The notes below the pieces were generated by a model. It saw only the letters and a list, made by a program, of their open reading frames with translations. It had not been told where the DNA came from and did no database searches. Shown piece after piece: positions 1-8,301 of a stretch of 64,000 bases of DNA. The translations under genes were made by a program, and so were the position numbers. Position 1 is the first letter of the stretch; every line of letters starts with the position of its first letter. The stretch is from assembly GCA_964473555.1 (NCBI GenBank), contig CAYYPL010000001.1:310001-374000 (forward strand), read 5' to 3'. Source of the DNA: UBA11400 sp964473555. GTDB taxonomy: Bacteria; Bacteroidota; Rhodothermia; Balneolales; HLUCCA01.

Positions 1-523
1 TGGGTGCGTTGAATTGAGAAAATCGGTCGTTGAATTTCGCCCAATCTATTGAATCGAGTTTGGGAGGAGGTGGTGTAACTCTATTGTGCTGGCGAGAGGG
101 ATCCGGACGGGAAAACTCATCATGACCAATGGTTGAAGTTGGGCCAGGCCGTACCAGACCGGTATCTTCATCGTCTTTTGCAATATCGAAAGATGTGATA
201 GGGTAATCTGTCAGCTCAGGGTCCTCCAGATCACCATGCACCGTTTCCGGTAAGTATTTCTTCCGAAGTCCTCCTGAATATAGACCGGCTTCCTGAGCAT
301 CAAGAGCTCGAATAATGTCTTCATCTTTGATACCTATGGCTTTTGCATACGTACGAACGAAGCTTCTGATGTAAGTTTTCTGTTTGTCTCCCTTTTCGAA
401 AAAAACACCCTTCTCAATTTCGTGCAAGACACTGATCGGGGTCTTGGTCTTTGAATTCAAATCGCTGACCGATTGCCCGGATTTTTCTCTGATTTCCCGT
501 AGATCTGTATGTAATGAAGCCAT
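1..523 (-). CDS. RodZ-like helix-turn-helix protein (3' end outside window)
   Basis: An open frame runs from an ATG at 523 down to the window edge, giving 174 visible codons without a stop. Residues about 3-70 form a Cro/RodZ-type helix-turn-helix with the typical sequence order LREIREKSGQS, then PISVLHEIEKG, then a segment YIRSFVRTYAKAIGI. Behind it lies a low-complexity linker rich in Asp, Pro and Arg that contains PPPPK near residue 152. In RodZ-like proteins this DNA-binding-type domain sits in the cytoplasm, followed by a membrane helix and a periplasmic domain. Neither is visible because the gene leaves the window. It is divergent from comF across about 215 bases. The family call is an inference from the N-terminal domain alone. 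Confidence 0.75.
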   Translation of the reverse strand, partial: MASLHTDLREIREKSGQSVSDLNSKTKTPISVLHEIEKGVFFEKGDKQKTYIRSFVRTYAKAIGIKDEDIIRALDAQEAGLYSGGLRKKYLPETVHGDLEDPELTDYPITSFDIAKDDEDTGLVRPGPTSTIGHDEFSRPDPSRQHNRVTPPPPKLDSIDWAKFNDRFSQFNAP

Positions 524-738
524 ATATCAAATTTGATGTACAAAGGACTAACTCCAGATCAACCGAAACATCCAGTAGCGAGTCCGTAACGATACGAACA
601 CCCGAATATATAAGCCATTACTGTGAAATAAAACGTTTTTTTGTAAGGAAATGCAAGTTTCCGACACCGTATATCAGTTGGGAACACTAAAACATCAACT
701 ACGTCCGAATCCATACTCGGGCATCGAATGAATCAGGT

Positions 739-1461
739 ATGAAGTTACTTAATCTAATCGTATCGGAATCGATTGCAGGTTTTAAGGAAATGCTATATCC
801 ACAGGTGTGTGTATGCTGTGGATTGCCAACTCAGTCAGATGGCAATTTAATGTGTCCGTTCTGCCAGGACACGGCTTTTGACAAGGCGATGTTAGCGGGA
901 TTGAAATCTGGAAAAAATGTCATCCTTCCAAATGAAATCGATTTTCAGTTTGCCCTTTGGAATTACGATAAAGCGGGTGAACTACAAAAAATGATACGCA
1001 TGATCAAATACGGTGGTATGGGTCGATTGGGTTTCGAGATGGGGGTACTACTGGGGACTGAATTCAAAAAATCTTCCATTTGGGATGAGTTAATGAGCGT
1101 TCAACCGTTTCCCATGCTACTTCCCGTACCTCTTCATCCAAAAAAGAAAAGGTACCGCGGATATAATCAAGCCCAGGTCATTGCATCAGGGGTTTCCGAA
1201 GTCACTGGAATTCCGATCATGCACGAAGAGTCAGTAGTAAGACACAGATTTACGATCACGCAAACCGGACAGAACCTTCAGGGCAGGATGAAAAATCTGC
1301 AGGATGCATTTAGGGTAAATAGACCTGACGATATCAATGGGAAAAGGATTGTGATTATCGACGATGTGTTTACTACCGGAGCCACGGTATTCGCTTTGAG
1401 CAACATCTTAAAAGATAAAGGGATGTGTGGATCCGGAATCCTCACTGTCTGCATGGCATAA
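739..1461 (+). CDS. comF: ComF family phosphoribosyltransferase-like protein
   Basis: The 240-residue product has an N-terminal cysteine cluster (C24, C26, C27, then C39 and C42) that looks like the zinc-binding part of ComF proteins. A C-terminal type I phosphoribosyltransferase fold carries the PRPP loop VIIDDVFTTGAT at about residues 205-216. The conserved block PVPLHPKKKRYRGYNQA lies in between. ComF is linked to DNA uptake and recombination in transformable bacteria, but its reaction is not settled, and many non-competent bacteria carry it. The start is supported by AGG just upstream. No other competence gene is nearby. Confidence 0.88.
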   Translation: MKLLNLIVSESIAGFKEMLYPQVCVCCGLPTQSDGNLMCPFCQDTAFDKAMLAGLKSGKNVILPNEIDFQFALWNYDKAGELQKMIRMIKYGGMGRLGFEMGVLLGTEFKKSSIWDELMSVQPFPMLLPVPLHPKKKRYRGYNQAQVIASGVSEVTGIPIMHEESVVRHRFTITQTGQNLQGRMKNLQDAFRVNRPDDINGKRIVIIDDVFTTGATVFALSNILKDKGMCGSGILTVCMA

Positions 1462-1523
1462 ATCATTCTGATGTGATCAGGGTATGCAGATTAATTTCGT
1501 TTAAATCTGTATCTTAGAGCGCT

Positions 1524-2162
1524 ATGAGTATTCTACAATCTACCGCATCCGATTACGTCGAAACACCAGCAGGAATTTTCACCAAAAATGGAAACTGGTA
1601 TTTCATGACCAAAGAGCTGATACAAAAGCTATCCCCCGAAGTGTTATCCCACAAATCACTTGATGAAATTGTAAAAGACTCAGAGACCTGGGTCCGTAGC
1701 TCAGACGCAATTGCAGTTTGGATATTTATACTACTTATCCAGATTATTCCCGTTTCCCTGGCACTGATCACGTCTATCGTAGTTTTGTATCTGTGGCATC
1801 TGGGTAAAAGTGCTTTGATAAGTAACCCGGTTACGGTCATTCTGCGATTTTTGTCCACCGATACGGCCATTTTGATAGCTGCTGTAGCGTCGATCAGCTA
1901 TCTGGGAATTTTGCAACTGTACTCAGATTTATTTCTTTCTTTGTTGTTATTTCTGGTTTTCCGATTTGGATGGCTCCGAAAATTCTTTGATCGTTTTTAT
2001 CAGCAACGCTCCAATTCGATGACACTGAATGATAGAGTGATGAAAATGGTTGTGATTCGGACTGCTTTGTCCAACCGGCTTGCAGTTCCGGGTTTAAGGT
2101 CAATGGAGCAGGAACTGATCGATGCGATGACCAAAAATAGATTCAGGAAGCCCGTTAAATAG
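1524..2162 (+). CDS. Hypothetical multi-pass membrane protein
   Basis: I do not recognise the family. The 212-residue product has a soluble N-terminal part of about 60 residues, including a motif ETPAGIFTKNGNWYFMTKE. Three or four hydrophobic helices follow between about residues 62 and 150, then a basic C-terminal tail of about 60 residues. It lies between comF and ubiE on the same strand and may be co-transcribed with either. A TATCTTAG sequence ends 6 bases before the ATG, which could mean a nearly leaderless transcript. Function unknown. Confidence 0.65.
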   Translation: MSILQSTASDYVETPAGIFTKNGNWYFMTKELIQKLSPEVLSHKSLDEIVKDSETWVRSSDAIAVWIFILLIQIIPVSLALITSIVVLYLWHLGKSALISNPVTVILRFLSTDTAILIAAVASISYLGILQLYSDLFLSLLLFLVFRFGWLRKFFDRFYQQRSNSMTLNDRVMKMVVIRTALSNRLAVPGLRSMEQELIDAMTKNRFRKPVK

Positions 2163-2174
2163 CGTAAAACCCAG

Positions 2175-2187
2175 TTTTGTATTTTAG
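2175..2187 (+). promoter_or_regulatory. Candidate promoter element upstream of ubiE
   Basis: The 13-mer TTTTGTATTTTAG sits 35 bases before the ubiE ATG. The identical 13-mer occurs at 26142-26154 in front of ssb. TATTTTAG differs by one base from the TAnnTTTG -7 element described for Bacteroidota housekeeping promoters. No convincing upstream -33 TTTG is seen, so this is only a candidate. Confidence 0.3.
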
Positions 2188-2222
2188 AAATCGATGATCC
2201 AAAAAAAAGTAAAGAATAGCGT

Positions 2223-2912
2223 ATGAGTGAAAAAGTCCGTTCCATGTTTGCATCCATTGCGGACAAATATGACATTACTAACAGCGTTTTATCACTTGGA
2301 ATCCACCATCTATGGAGGAAGAAAGCAGTTCGACTAAGTGGTGCCAAGGCAGGTGATCGGGTGCTGGATTGCGCAACAGGTACGGGTGATTTAGCGATTA
2401 CATTCAAAAAGAAGGTCGGAGACTCGGGATATGTCAAGGGGACTGATTTCTGTCAGGAAATGATCGACCCGGCTCCGTCTAAAGCCAGGAAAAATGGGCT
2501 TATTATCGATTTTGAAGTAGCTGATGCAATGGATTTGCCCTACGAGGACAGTTCTTTTGATATCTCATCCATATCCTTTGGAATCAGAAATGTGGATGAC
2601 CCGCTGGTTTGTCTTCAGGAGATGTCCCGCGTGGTACGACCCGGCGGCAGGGTAGTCGTGTTGGAATTTGGTCAACCTGACGGGGTGATGTCCTGGCCAT
2701 ATCGCTTTTACAGTAAATACATTATTCCAACTGTTGGTGGTCTGCTTACGGGTAACCGTGATGCGTATCAGTATCTACCCGAAACCAGTGCGGCTTTTCC
2801 TGCCGGACATTCGTTTATTGAGCTCATGAAAAAGACCGGATCTTTTTCCGGTCAAGATTCTCATAAACTTAACGGAGGCATTGCCTATATTTATGTTGGC
2901 GTAGTTAAATAA
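2223..2912 (+). CDS. ubiE: Demethylmenaquinone methyltransferase (UbiE/MenG)
   Basis: This 229-residue enzyme is of normal family length. The SAM-binding motif I VLDCATGTGDLAI is at residues 47-59, and the family signature FGIRNVDD is at 119-126. The N-terminal block KYDITNSVLSLGIHHLWRKK is also diagnostic. It performs the last step of menaquinone synthesis, C-methylation of demethylmenaquinone with SAM. The window also holds menA, menC and menE but no ubiquinone genes, so MenG is the likelier role. One oddity: where most homologues have a motif like EMLxxA after motif II, this protein has EMIDPAPSKAR. Confidence 0.93.
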   Translation: MSEKVRSMFASIADKYDITNSVLSLGIHHLWRKKAVRLSGAKAGDRVLDCATGTGDLAITFKKKVGDSGYVKGTDFCQEMIDPAPSKARKNGLIIDFEVADAMDLPYEDSSFDISSISFGIRNVDDPLVCLQEMSRVVRPGGRVVVLEFGQPDGVMSWPYRFYSKYIIPTVGGLLTGNRDAYQYLPETSAAFPAGHSFIELMKKTGSFSGQDSHKLNGGIAYIYVGVVK

Positions 2913-2952
2913 GGATGCCATCAAGAACCTGAATCAAAAATCCCACTCGCAG

Positions 2953-3390
2953 ATGATGAACATAGAAGAAATCAAAGCCATTATTCCACACAGATATCCG
3001 TTTTTACTTGTAGATCGCGTTCTTGAAATGACCCCCACTTCCATTGTCGCGATGAAGAATGTATCAGCAAACGAAGAGTTCTTTAATGGACACTTTCCCG
3101 GACAGGCAATCATGCCTGGTGTACTTCAAGTTGAAGCTCTGGCCCAGGCTGGATGTATTCACTTCCTGAAATGGAATAATCTAAATGCCTCTGAACATAC
3201 CATTGTCTTCTCGGCAATCAACAATTGTAAATTTCGCAGGCCGGTTGTTCCAGGAGACCAGCTCAAACTGGAGGTAGAGATCACAGGGTTAAAGCGTATG
3301 TTCATCACCATGCACTCCAGAGCATCGGTTGACGGGCAAGTTACCTGTGAACTGGATGCAACGGCTGCATTGATACCCAACAAAAAATGA
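2953..3390 (+). CDS. fabZ: 3-hydroxyacyl-ACP dehydratase FabZ
   Basis: The 145-residue hot-dog-fold dehydratase has the signature HRYPFLLVDRV at about residues 13-23. The catalytic histidine H47 lies in FNGHFPGQAIMPGV, and the catalytic glutamate E61 in QVEALAQAG. It removes water from 3-hydroxyacyl-ACP in fatty-acid elongation. In many Bacteroidota fabZ is fused behind lpxC; here it is a stand-alone gene. Two adjacent ATG codons (2953, 2956) are possible starts. The stop overlaps the panB start by four bases (ATGA), which indicates translational coupling. Confidence 0.95.
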   Translation: MMNIEEIKAIIPHRYPFLLVDRVLEMTPTSIVAMKNVSANEEFFNGHFPGQAIMPGVLQVEALAQAGCIHFLKWNNLNASEHTIVFSAINNCKFRRPVVPGDQLKLEVEITGLKRMFITMHSRASVDGQVTCELDATAALIPNKK

Positions 3391-4214
3391 GTATTGGCAA
3401 GCAAGACACAAGGCCCGATAAGGTAACCACGCGCACCGTTGTGGATATGAAATCACGTGGCGAGAAGATCAGTATGATTACCGCCTATGATTTTACAATG
3501 GCAAAAATCGTTGATCACGCAGGTATTGATGTCATACTGGTGGGGGATTCTGCCAGCAATGTGATGGCGGGTCATGAAACCACGTTACCGATCACTCTGG
3601 AGCAGATGATTTACCATACCAGTTGTGTGGTCAGAGGGGCAGACAGGGCCCTGGTAGTTGCTGATTTGCCATTTATGAGCTATCAGGTAACTATCAAAGA
3701 AGCTCTCATTAGTGCGGGAAGAATGATGAAGGAAGCAGGTGCGCATGCTATCAAACTCGAAGGCGGTACGAATATGGTTGATACCGTCAAAAGGATTGTA
3801 GATGCTGGCATTCCTGTTATGGGACACCTCGGACTCACCCCACAATCTATTTACAAATTTGGAACCTACAAGGTTCGAGCCAAAGAAGAAGCTGAAGCCA
3901 GCCAGCTCATGGATGATGCTCTCAAATTACAAGAGGCCGGGTGTTTCGCCCTGGTTTTGGAAAAAATCCCGGCCATTCTTGCAAAAAAAGTAACCGACTC
4001 TCTGAATATTCCCACAATTGGTATCGGAGCAGGAATCGGATGCGATGGACAGGTACTGGTACTTCATGATATGCTTGGCCTTACAAAAGACTTTAAACCT
4101 AGATTCATACGCCGATACATGAACCTGTTCGAGGACATGTCTGCCGCAGTCTCCAAGTATGTCGGCGACGTAAAATCGGAGAGTTTTCCATCCAGTGATG
4201 AACAATACAATTAA
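3387..4214 (+). CDS. panB: 3-methyl-2-oxobutanoate hydroxymethyltransferase PanB
   Basis: The enzyme transfers a hydroxymethyl group from methylenetetrahydrofolate to 2-oxoisovalerate, the first committed step of pantothenate synthesis. The 275-residue sequence shows the metal-binding aspartates in LVGDSASNVMAGHETT (D54) and VADLPFMSYQ (D93), a glutamate in IKLEGG (E125), and the GHLGLTPQS block. It overlaps fabZ by four bases. The next steps (panC, panD) are not in the window, but coaBC, later in the same route to coenzyme A, is at 19-20 kb. Confidence 0.96.
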   Translation: MSIGKQDTRPDKVTTRTVVDMKSRGEKISMITAYDFTMAKIVDHAGIDVILVGDSASNVMAGHETTLPITLEQMIYHTSCVVRGADRALVVADLPFMSYQVTIKEALISAGRMMKEAGAHAIKLEGGTNMVDTVKRIVDAGIPVMGHLGLTPQSIYKFGTYKVRAKEEAEASQLMDDALKLQEAGCFALVLEKIPAILAKKVTDSLNIPTIGIGAGIGCDGQVLVLHDMLGLTKDFKPRFIRRYMNLFEDMSAAVSKYVGDVKSESFPSSDEQYN

Positions 4215-4244
4215 TAGTGATTTATAACGAAGACCATACACCGA

Positions 4245-5009
4245 ATGTCAGCTACTGAACGCCGCCTCATTCTCATCTGTAACGACGATGGATACTATTC
4301 ACCTGGAATAAGAGCACTTGCCGAGGTAGCCGCAACCTATGCCGATGTCAAAATCATCGCTCCCGACCGTCAGCAAAGCGCAGTTGGGCATGCAATCACG
4401 ATCAATACTCCGTTAAGAGCTACCAAAGTCATTATGCAAAATGGGATGGATGCCATAGCTGTAAACGGTACCCCTGCAGATTGCGTTAAGCTGGCCCATG
4501 ACAAACTTTTGGACCGCAAACCAGATCTTGTACTCAGCGGGATCAATCATGGTTCAAATGCAGGCATCAATATCATCTATTCAGGAACCGTCAGTGCCGC
4601 AACAGAAGCTACAATCCTGGGATATCCTGCCATCGCAGTAAGTTGTAATGATTTCAAAGAAGAAGCTGATCTCAGCGGATGCCAGGAAGCAGCTGCAAGG
4701 ATGATCGAATTCGTGTTTAAAAACGGACTTCCAAAAGGGATTACACTCAACATCAATGCCCCTTCAGGACCGCTAAAAGGTATTCGGTGGACCAGACAGG
4801 CAGAAAGCCGGTATGTGGAAGAATATGATGGAAGGGTTGATCCCTTTAATCGTCCATATTACTGGATGACAGGTAAATTCGAACTACTTGATGATGCCGA
4901 CGATCTGGATGTAAAAGTCATTCAGGATGGATTTGCTTCGGTGACTCCGATTCAGTACGATCTCACGGCTCACGAGATTTTCAAAACCTTCAGAATGATG
5001 GATATTTGA
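4245..5009 (+). CDS. surE: 5'/3'-nucleotidase SurE
   Basis: The 254-residue protein shows all SurE hallmarks. The metal-binding pair D14-D15 is in LICNDDGYYSPG, the motif GINHGSNAGINIIYSGTV holds the phosphate and metal site, and GYPAIAVS follows. SurE is a divalent-metal-dependent phosphatase acting on nucleoside monophosphates and short polyphosphates in the cytoplasm. It is the last gene of the plus-strand run. Its stop lies 6 bases from the stop of the convergent gene at 5016-5405. Confidence 0.95.
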   Translation: MSATERRLILICNDDGYYSPGIRALAEVAATYADVKIIAPDRQQSAVGHAITINTPLRATKVIMQNGMDAIAVNGTPADCVKLAHDKLLDRKPDLVLSGINHGSNAGINIIYSGTVSAATEATILGYPAIAVSCNDFKEEADLSGCQEAAARMIEFVFKNGLPKGITLNINAPSGPLKGIRWTRQAESRYVEEYDGRVDPFNRPYYWMTGKFELLDDADDLDVKVIQDGFASVTPIQYDLTAHEIFKTFRMMDI

Positions 5010-5015
5010 AAACCA

Positions 5016-5405
5016 TCAGTTCGATCTGATTAATCGAATCGTCTTAAGTACTGTTTGATTCTTGCTCAGATGAATTTCGGTCACTGGATCCGTCATTTGT
5101 ACAACAGCATAGGTTGTGACACCATAAGATCGCAACGAATCTGCCAGATTTTTATGGAATTTTGTTTTTGGAAAACTCCCATTCACATCAACCGTGATGA
5201 TCTGTCTTGAAAATCGATCATTCACCCGAACTTCCTGAGTTCTTACACGTTCGTGTGGGTACCCGAAATCATACACTTGCCTGAAAATAAATTCTTCAAA
5301 TAGTTGTTCTGAGGAGAATTCTTTTACAGGATTATCAGGTCCAAGAAAGAGTAAACCAGTTGCTAATGAAATGCATAAAGTTAATAATAACAGTATTTTT
5401 TGCAT
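5016..5405 (-). CDS. Hypothetical exported protein
   Basis: Not recognised. The 129-residue product begins with a short basic start and a hydrophobic stretch (about residues 4-22) that fits a signal peptide or a single membrane anchor. The remaining roughly 100 residues are polar with alternating hydrophobics, suggesting a small beta-rich periplasmic domain, for example around RQIITVDVNGSFPKTKFH. It is convergent with surE and stands alone on its strand. Confidence 0.6.
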   Translation of the reverse strand: MQKILLLLTLCISLATGLLFLGPDNPVKEFSSEQLFEEFIFRQVYDFGYPHERVRTQEVRVNDRFSRQIITVDVNGSFPKTKFHKNLADSLRSYGVTTYAVVQMTDPVTEIHLSKNQTVLKTIRLIRSN

Positions 5406-5538
5406 ATAATATATCTAAACAGGGGGTGGGGATTTTTACATCAGGAGAACAATTGGTAAAAATAACGCAATTCTTTTTGAATCATCACATATCATCTTAA
5501 TTTAGAGTAAATGTAATCACGTTTATCATCATTTACTC

Positions 5539-6078
5539 ATGTTCAATGCATCGCATCGATATGGATTCGGTCTGGGAATAGCTCTCATTTTACTGGGTTG
5601 TACAGTAAACGAAATCGATACCCGGTCTCACGAATCTTCAGATCCAGCAGTTCAGGCACATATCGACAAAGACACGCCTGAAACTAAAAATGATACAGCG
5701 GATGGTACTTCTGACCGAATATCCACGATTCAGGAACGCCTGCTTCCTGATCAGACTACGGATCCAGACGTCACTGCTGCTAACCTATCCTACCGTCTAC
5801 AGGTACCACCATACGATCAGTTTTTGAATGAAGAAGGTTACCTGGATTTACTAGGTCGAACACGGGATGAAATTGACCATGTACTGGGTCCATCTCCGAT
5901 TCTAGTGCGACAGAGTATACAAGGTGCCCCTATCCGTAAAGAGATTCGTGTGTATCTACCCTATGAAGAAGACTCTACGGGACTGTACCTTTACTTTGAA
6001 AACGAAAGAGTGGTTGCATTTAAACTGGATGAATTCAATGGGATTATTCACTCTGGCCTGCTTGATTACTTAAAGTAA
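5539..6078 (+). CDS. Hypothetical lipoprotein
   Basis: Not recognised beyond the export signal. The 179-residue product has a type II signal peptide with lipobox L18-L19-G20-C21, so the mature protein should be lipid-anchored. A disordered Asp/Thr/Ser-rich linker follows to about residue 80, then a compact C-terminal domain of about 90 residues that includes GRTRDEIDHVLGPSP. That domain recalls the small SmpA/BamE-like shape, in which a helix leads into a strand pair, but the similarity is too weak to name. The peptidoglycan amidase gene starts 32 bases downstream, so a shared transcript is likely. Confidence 0.68.
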   Translation: MFNASHRYGFGLGIALILLGCTVNEIDTRSHESSDPAVQAHIDKDTPETKNDTADGTSDRISTIQERLLPDQTTDPDVTAANLSYRLQVPPYDQFLNEEGYLDLLGRTRDEIDHVLGPSPILVRQSIQGAPIRKEIRVYLPYEEDSTGLYLYFENERVVAFKLDEFNGIIHSGLLDYLK

Positions 6079-6110
6079 ATTAGTTTATGAATGTTAAAGG
6101 ATTCGTTGCA

Positions 6111-7934
6111 ATGAATAAATCTATGTTAAAACGGTGGCTTGTAATGGTGACCATTTTGTTCACAAGCTCAACAGTAACTGCGCAACTTGATTCCAGGATA
6201 CCAACCGAATCGGCAATCGAACGAATCGTGGTCAACAGAACACCTGGGTTGGGTATGTCTGTAAGTAAGACTAAACCCGGTTATTGTGTGGAACAGATTT
6301 CGGGTAACGCAGTGAGATACACAGGTCCGGAAGAGCTCGTACCTTTCATCAAAGAACGCCCGTTCGTCGGTGTTGCAATGAACTGGAAAGGCGCCATTGC
6401 CAACCATGATCAAGTATGGATTGAGGTTCGGGGAAGTGTGAATGCCAGGGACTGGAGTGAATGGTTGCTGGTTGAAGTCGATCATCATGTTGAATTCGAG
6501 GATGGGAAAATTGCCGGTGTGCTGGTCTTTTTTCCCAAACAGACGCAATACATCCAGTACCGAGCAACACTACGTGCTGATATGATGCTGCTGCAACCTA
6601 CGCTGGATGAGATATCCTTTCATTTTATTAATCCCGGTGTCACTCCGCAGTCTGAACTGGATGCCTATAAATCTACCGTTACACCTTTCCTGGAACCTAA
6701 AAACAGGGATAGAGAGATCCAGAAAATCAGGAAGTCCAGTTCAGAAGATGTAGCTGTTACCGCATCAGGTTATGCCATTCCCCGGTATGTTGACCGGCGA
6801 AGCTGGGGGGCATCTCTTGCACTGACCAATACTGCGAGCAGAACCCAGACCGAAGTCACCCATATGTTCGTGCACCACTCTGCCGGACAGACAAACTCTT
6901 CTGACTTTGCCGCTGTGGTCCGATCGTACTATATCCTCCACACACAGAGCAACGGCTGGGCTGATATCGGGTATAACTGGCTTGTAGATGGCAATGGGGT
7001 TGTGTATCAGGGTAGAGCATTTGCTTCCAACGGATTCATTGACGTGATTGGAGCTCATACCGGTGGATCCAATACCAATTCAATGGGGGTATGCGTGATC
7101 GGACATTATACCACAGTGATGCCAACTCAGAATGCACTCAATTCGCTGATGCGGGTTCTGGCATGGAAAGCCAACGACAAAGAAATTGATGTGAGAGCAC
7201 GAAACATCCATCCATTTACGGGAAGGAACTATCATACGATATCCGGTCATCGGGATGGGTCTGCTACCGAGTGCCCGGGACAACGGTTATACACCTACCT
7301 GCCCACACTCAGAAACAGGACCCATGCGTTTTTGAATCCCCCGGACATTTCGATCGTTTCAGCCGAAGATACAACGACGGTTACTACGCGATTCACCGCT
7401 GAAATCGCAATCAAAAACTTTGACACAAAGATTGAAATGTTCCTGGAATATGGAACAGATGCAGATCAACTAACCTTATCAACCGATGATATTGCCGTTG
7501 AGTCATCGGTGGATGTTCAATCCGTAAAGGTTGAACTGGTTGATCTGGTGCCTGCGACTTTATATCACTATCGCATCGTTGCCGTAAATTCCGACACGTT
7601 CACCGTATCCCAACTCCGAACCTTCACAACTGCCTCTCCGACTTCGATCGAAGAAGAGCAAGCTCCCGATGCGTTTCTACTTGAACAAAACTACCCTAAC
7701 CCGTTTAATCCAACCACAAGCATTAGCTTTGAGCTTCCTCAATCCTCAAACGTCCGAATTCTGATCTATAATTCTCAAGGCCAGTTAATTGCAGTTCCAG
7801 CAGACCAGTCCTATTCAACCGGACGACATAGCGTATCGTTTGAAGCAGGTAGCATTGCCAGTGGAGTGCTTGTTTATGCCCTTGAAGTGGACGGAATTAT
7901 TGTGCAGACCCGGAAGATGCTTTTACTTCGTTAA
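6111..7934 (+). CDS. Secreted N-acetylmuramoyl-L-alanine amidase (PGRP/Amidase_2) with T9SS sorting domain
   Basis: The 607-residue product starts with a signal peptide ending near TVTAQ. A beta-rich N-terminal region comes first, then a PGRP/Amidase_2 domain at about residues 215-405. Its zinc ligands are visible: histidine in FVHHSAG near 254, and histidine plus cysteine in GHRDGSATECPG near 380-392. A fibronectin-like segment follows, and the last 90 residues carry the sorting signature QNYPNPFNPTT. The enzyme should cleave the lactyl-L-alanine amide bond of peptidoglycan outside the cell. I chose the ATG at 6111 because AAAGGA precedes it at good spacing and the signal peptide then has the usual length; the upstream ATG at 6087 would add eight residues. 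Confidence 0.88.
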   Translation: MNKSMLKRWLVMVTILFTSSTVTAQLDSRIPTESAIERIVVNRTPGLGMSVSKTKPGYCVEQISGNAVRYTGPEELVPFIKERPFVGVAMNWKGAIANHDQVWIEVRGSVNARDWSEWLLVEVDHHVEFEDGKIAGVLVFFPKQTQYIQYRATLRADMMLLQPTLDEISFHFINPGVTPQSELDAYKSTVTPFLEPKNRDREIQKIRKSSSEDVAVTASGYAIPRYVDRRSWGASLALTNTASRTQTEVTHMFVHHSAGQTNSSDFAAVVRSYYILHTQSNGWADIGYNWLVDGNGVVYQGRAFASNGFIDVIGAHTGGSNTNSMGVCVIGHYTTVMPTQNALNSLMRVLAWKANDKEIDVRARNIHPFTGRNYHTISGHRDGSATECPGQRLYTYLPTLRNRTHAFLNPPDISIVSAEDTTTVTTRFTAEIAIKNFDTKIEMFLEYGTDADQLTLSTDDIAVESSVDVQSVKVELVDLVPATLYHYRIVAVNSDTFTVSQLRTFTTASPTSIEEEQAPDAFLLEQNYPNPFNPTTSISFELPQSSNVRILIYNSQGQLIAVPADQSYSTGRHSVSFEAGSIASGVLVYALEVDGIIVQTRKMLLLR

Positions 7935-8301
7935 AGTAACCTAGCTGTTGCAGTAGTCATTTTAGAAAGTTCACAGCTAATTTTGAGCCTAGGTGATCTG
8001 TAACCGACTGTATAACAGATGGATAAATGATCAGATACACCAAAATCCGATTATTTTTGACAAAATCTACGTAAAAATGCGTAGTTACCTTTGACAAATC
8101 ACCTCAATTTTTATAGCTTGAAGCAAATTGGTAAAACCTACATGAGTGTGATTTCAGAGAAAGCGCTTTTCTCTGGGGGATAACCGTAAACAGTATGTAT
8201 GAATATGAGATTAGCAAATCAGCAGTCAGGCCAGCAGCACGTATTTGGCATTCATACGTCAACAGAAATTTCTTATCTGAATAATCCTAAGTCCAACTAA
8301 C
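7935..8301 (+). promoter_or_regulatory. Intergenic regulatory region ahead of the TonB receptor operon
   Basis: The 367 bases hold no gene. Just after the amidase stop is a long-loop stem TAGCTGT/ACAGCTA (7942-7948 with 7973-7979). Two TAnnTTTG-type boxes, at 8052-8059 and 8086-8093, are each followed by ACAAA, forming a 34-base direct repeat. Between them lies the inverted repeat CTACG/CGTAG (8067-8071, 8080-8084). Further on, a hairpin CAGAGAAA/TTTCTCTG spans 8155-8175 in the presumed leader. A plausible reading is promoter plus operator plus structured 5' leader for the gene at 8302; none of these elements is proven. Confidence 0.4.

Noticed and set aside
2000..2437. Minus-strand ORF of 145 residues across the ubiE start
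   Set aside because: It overlaps ubiE and the membrane-protein gene in antisense and has no recognisable motif or export signal.
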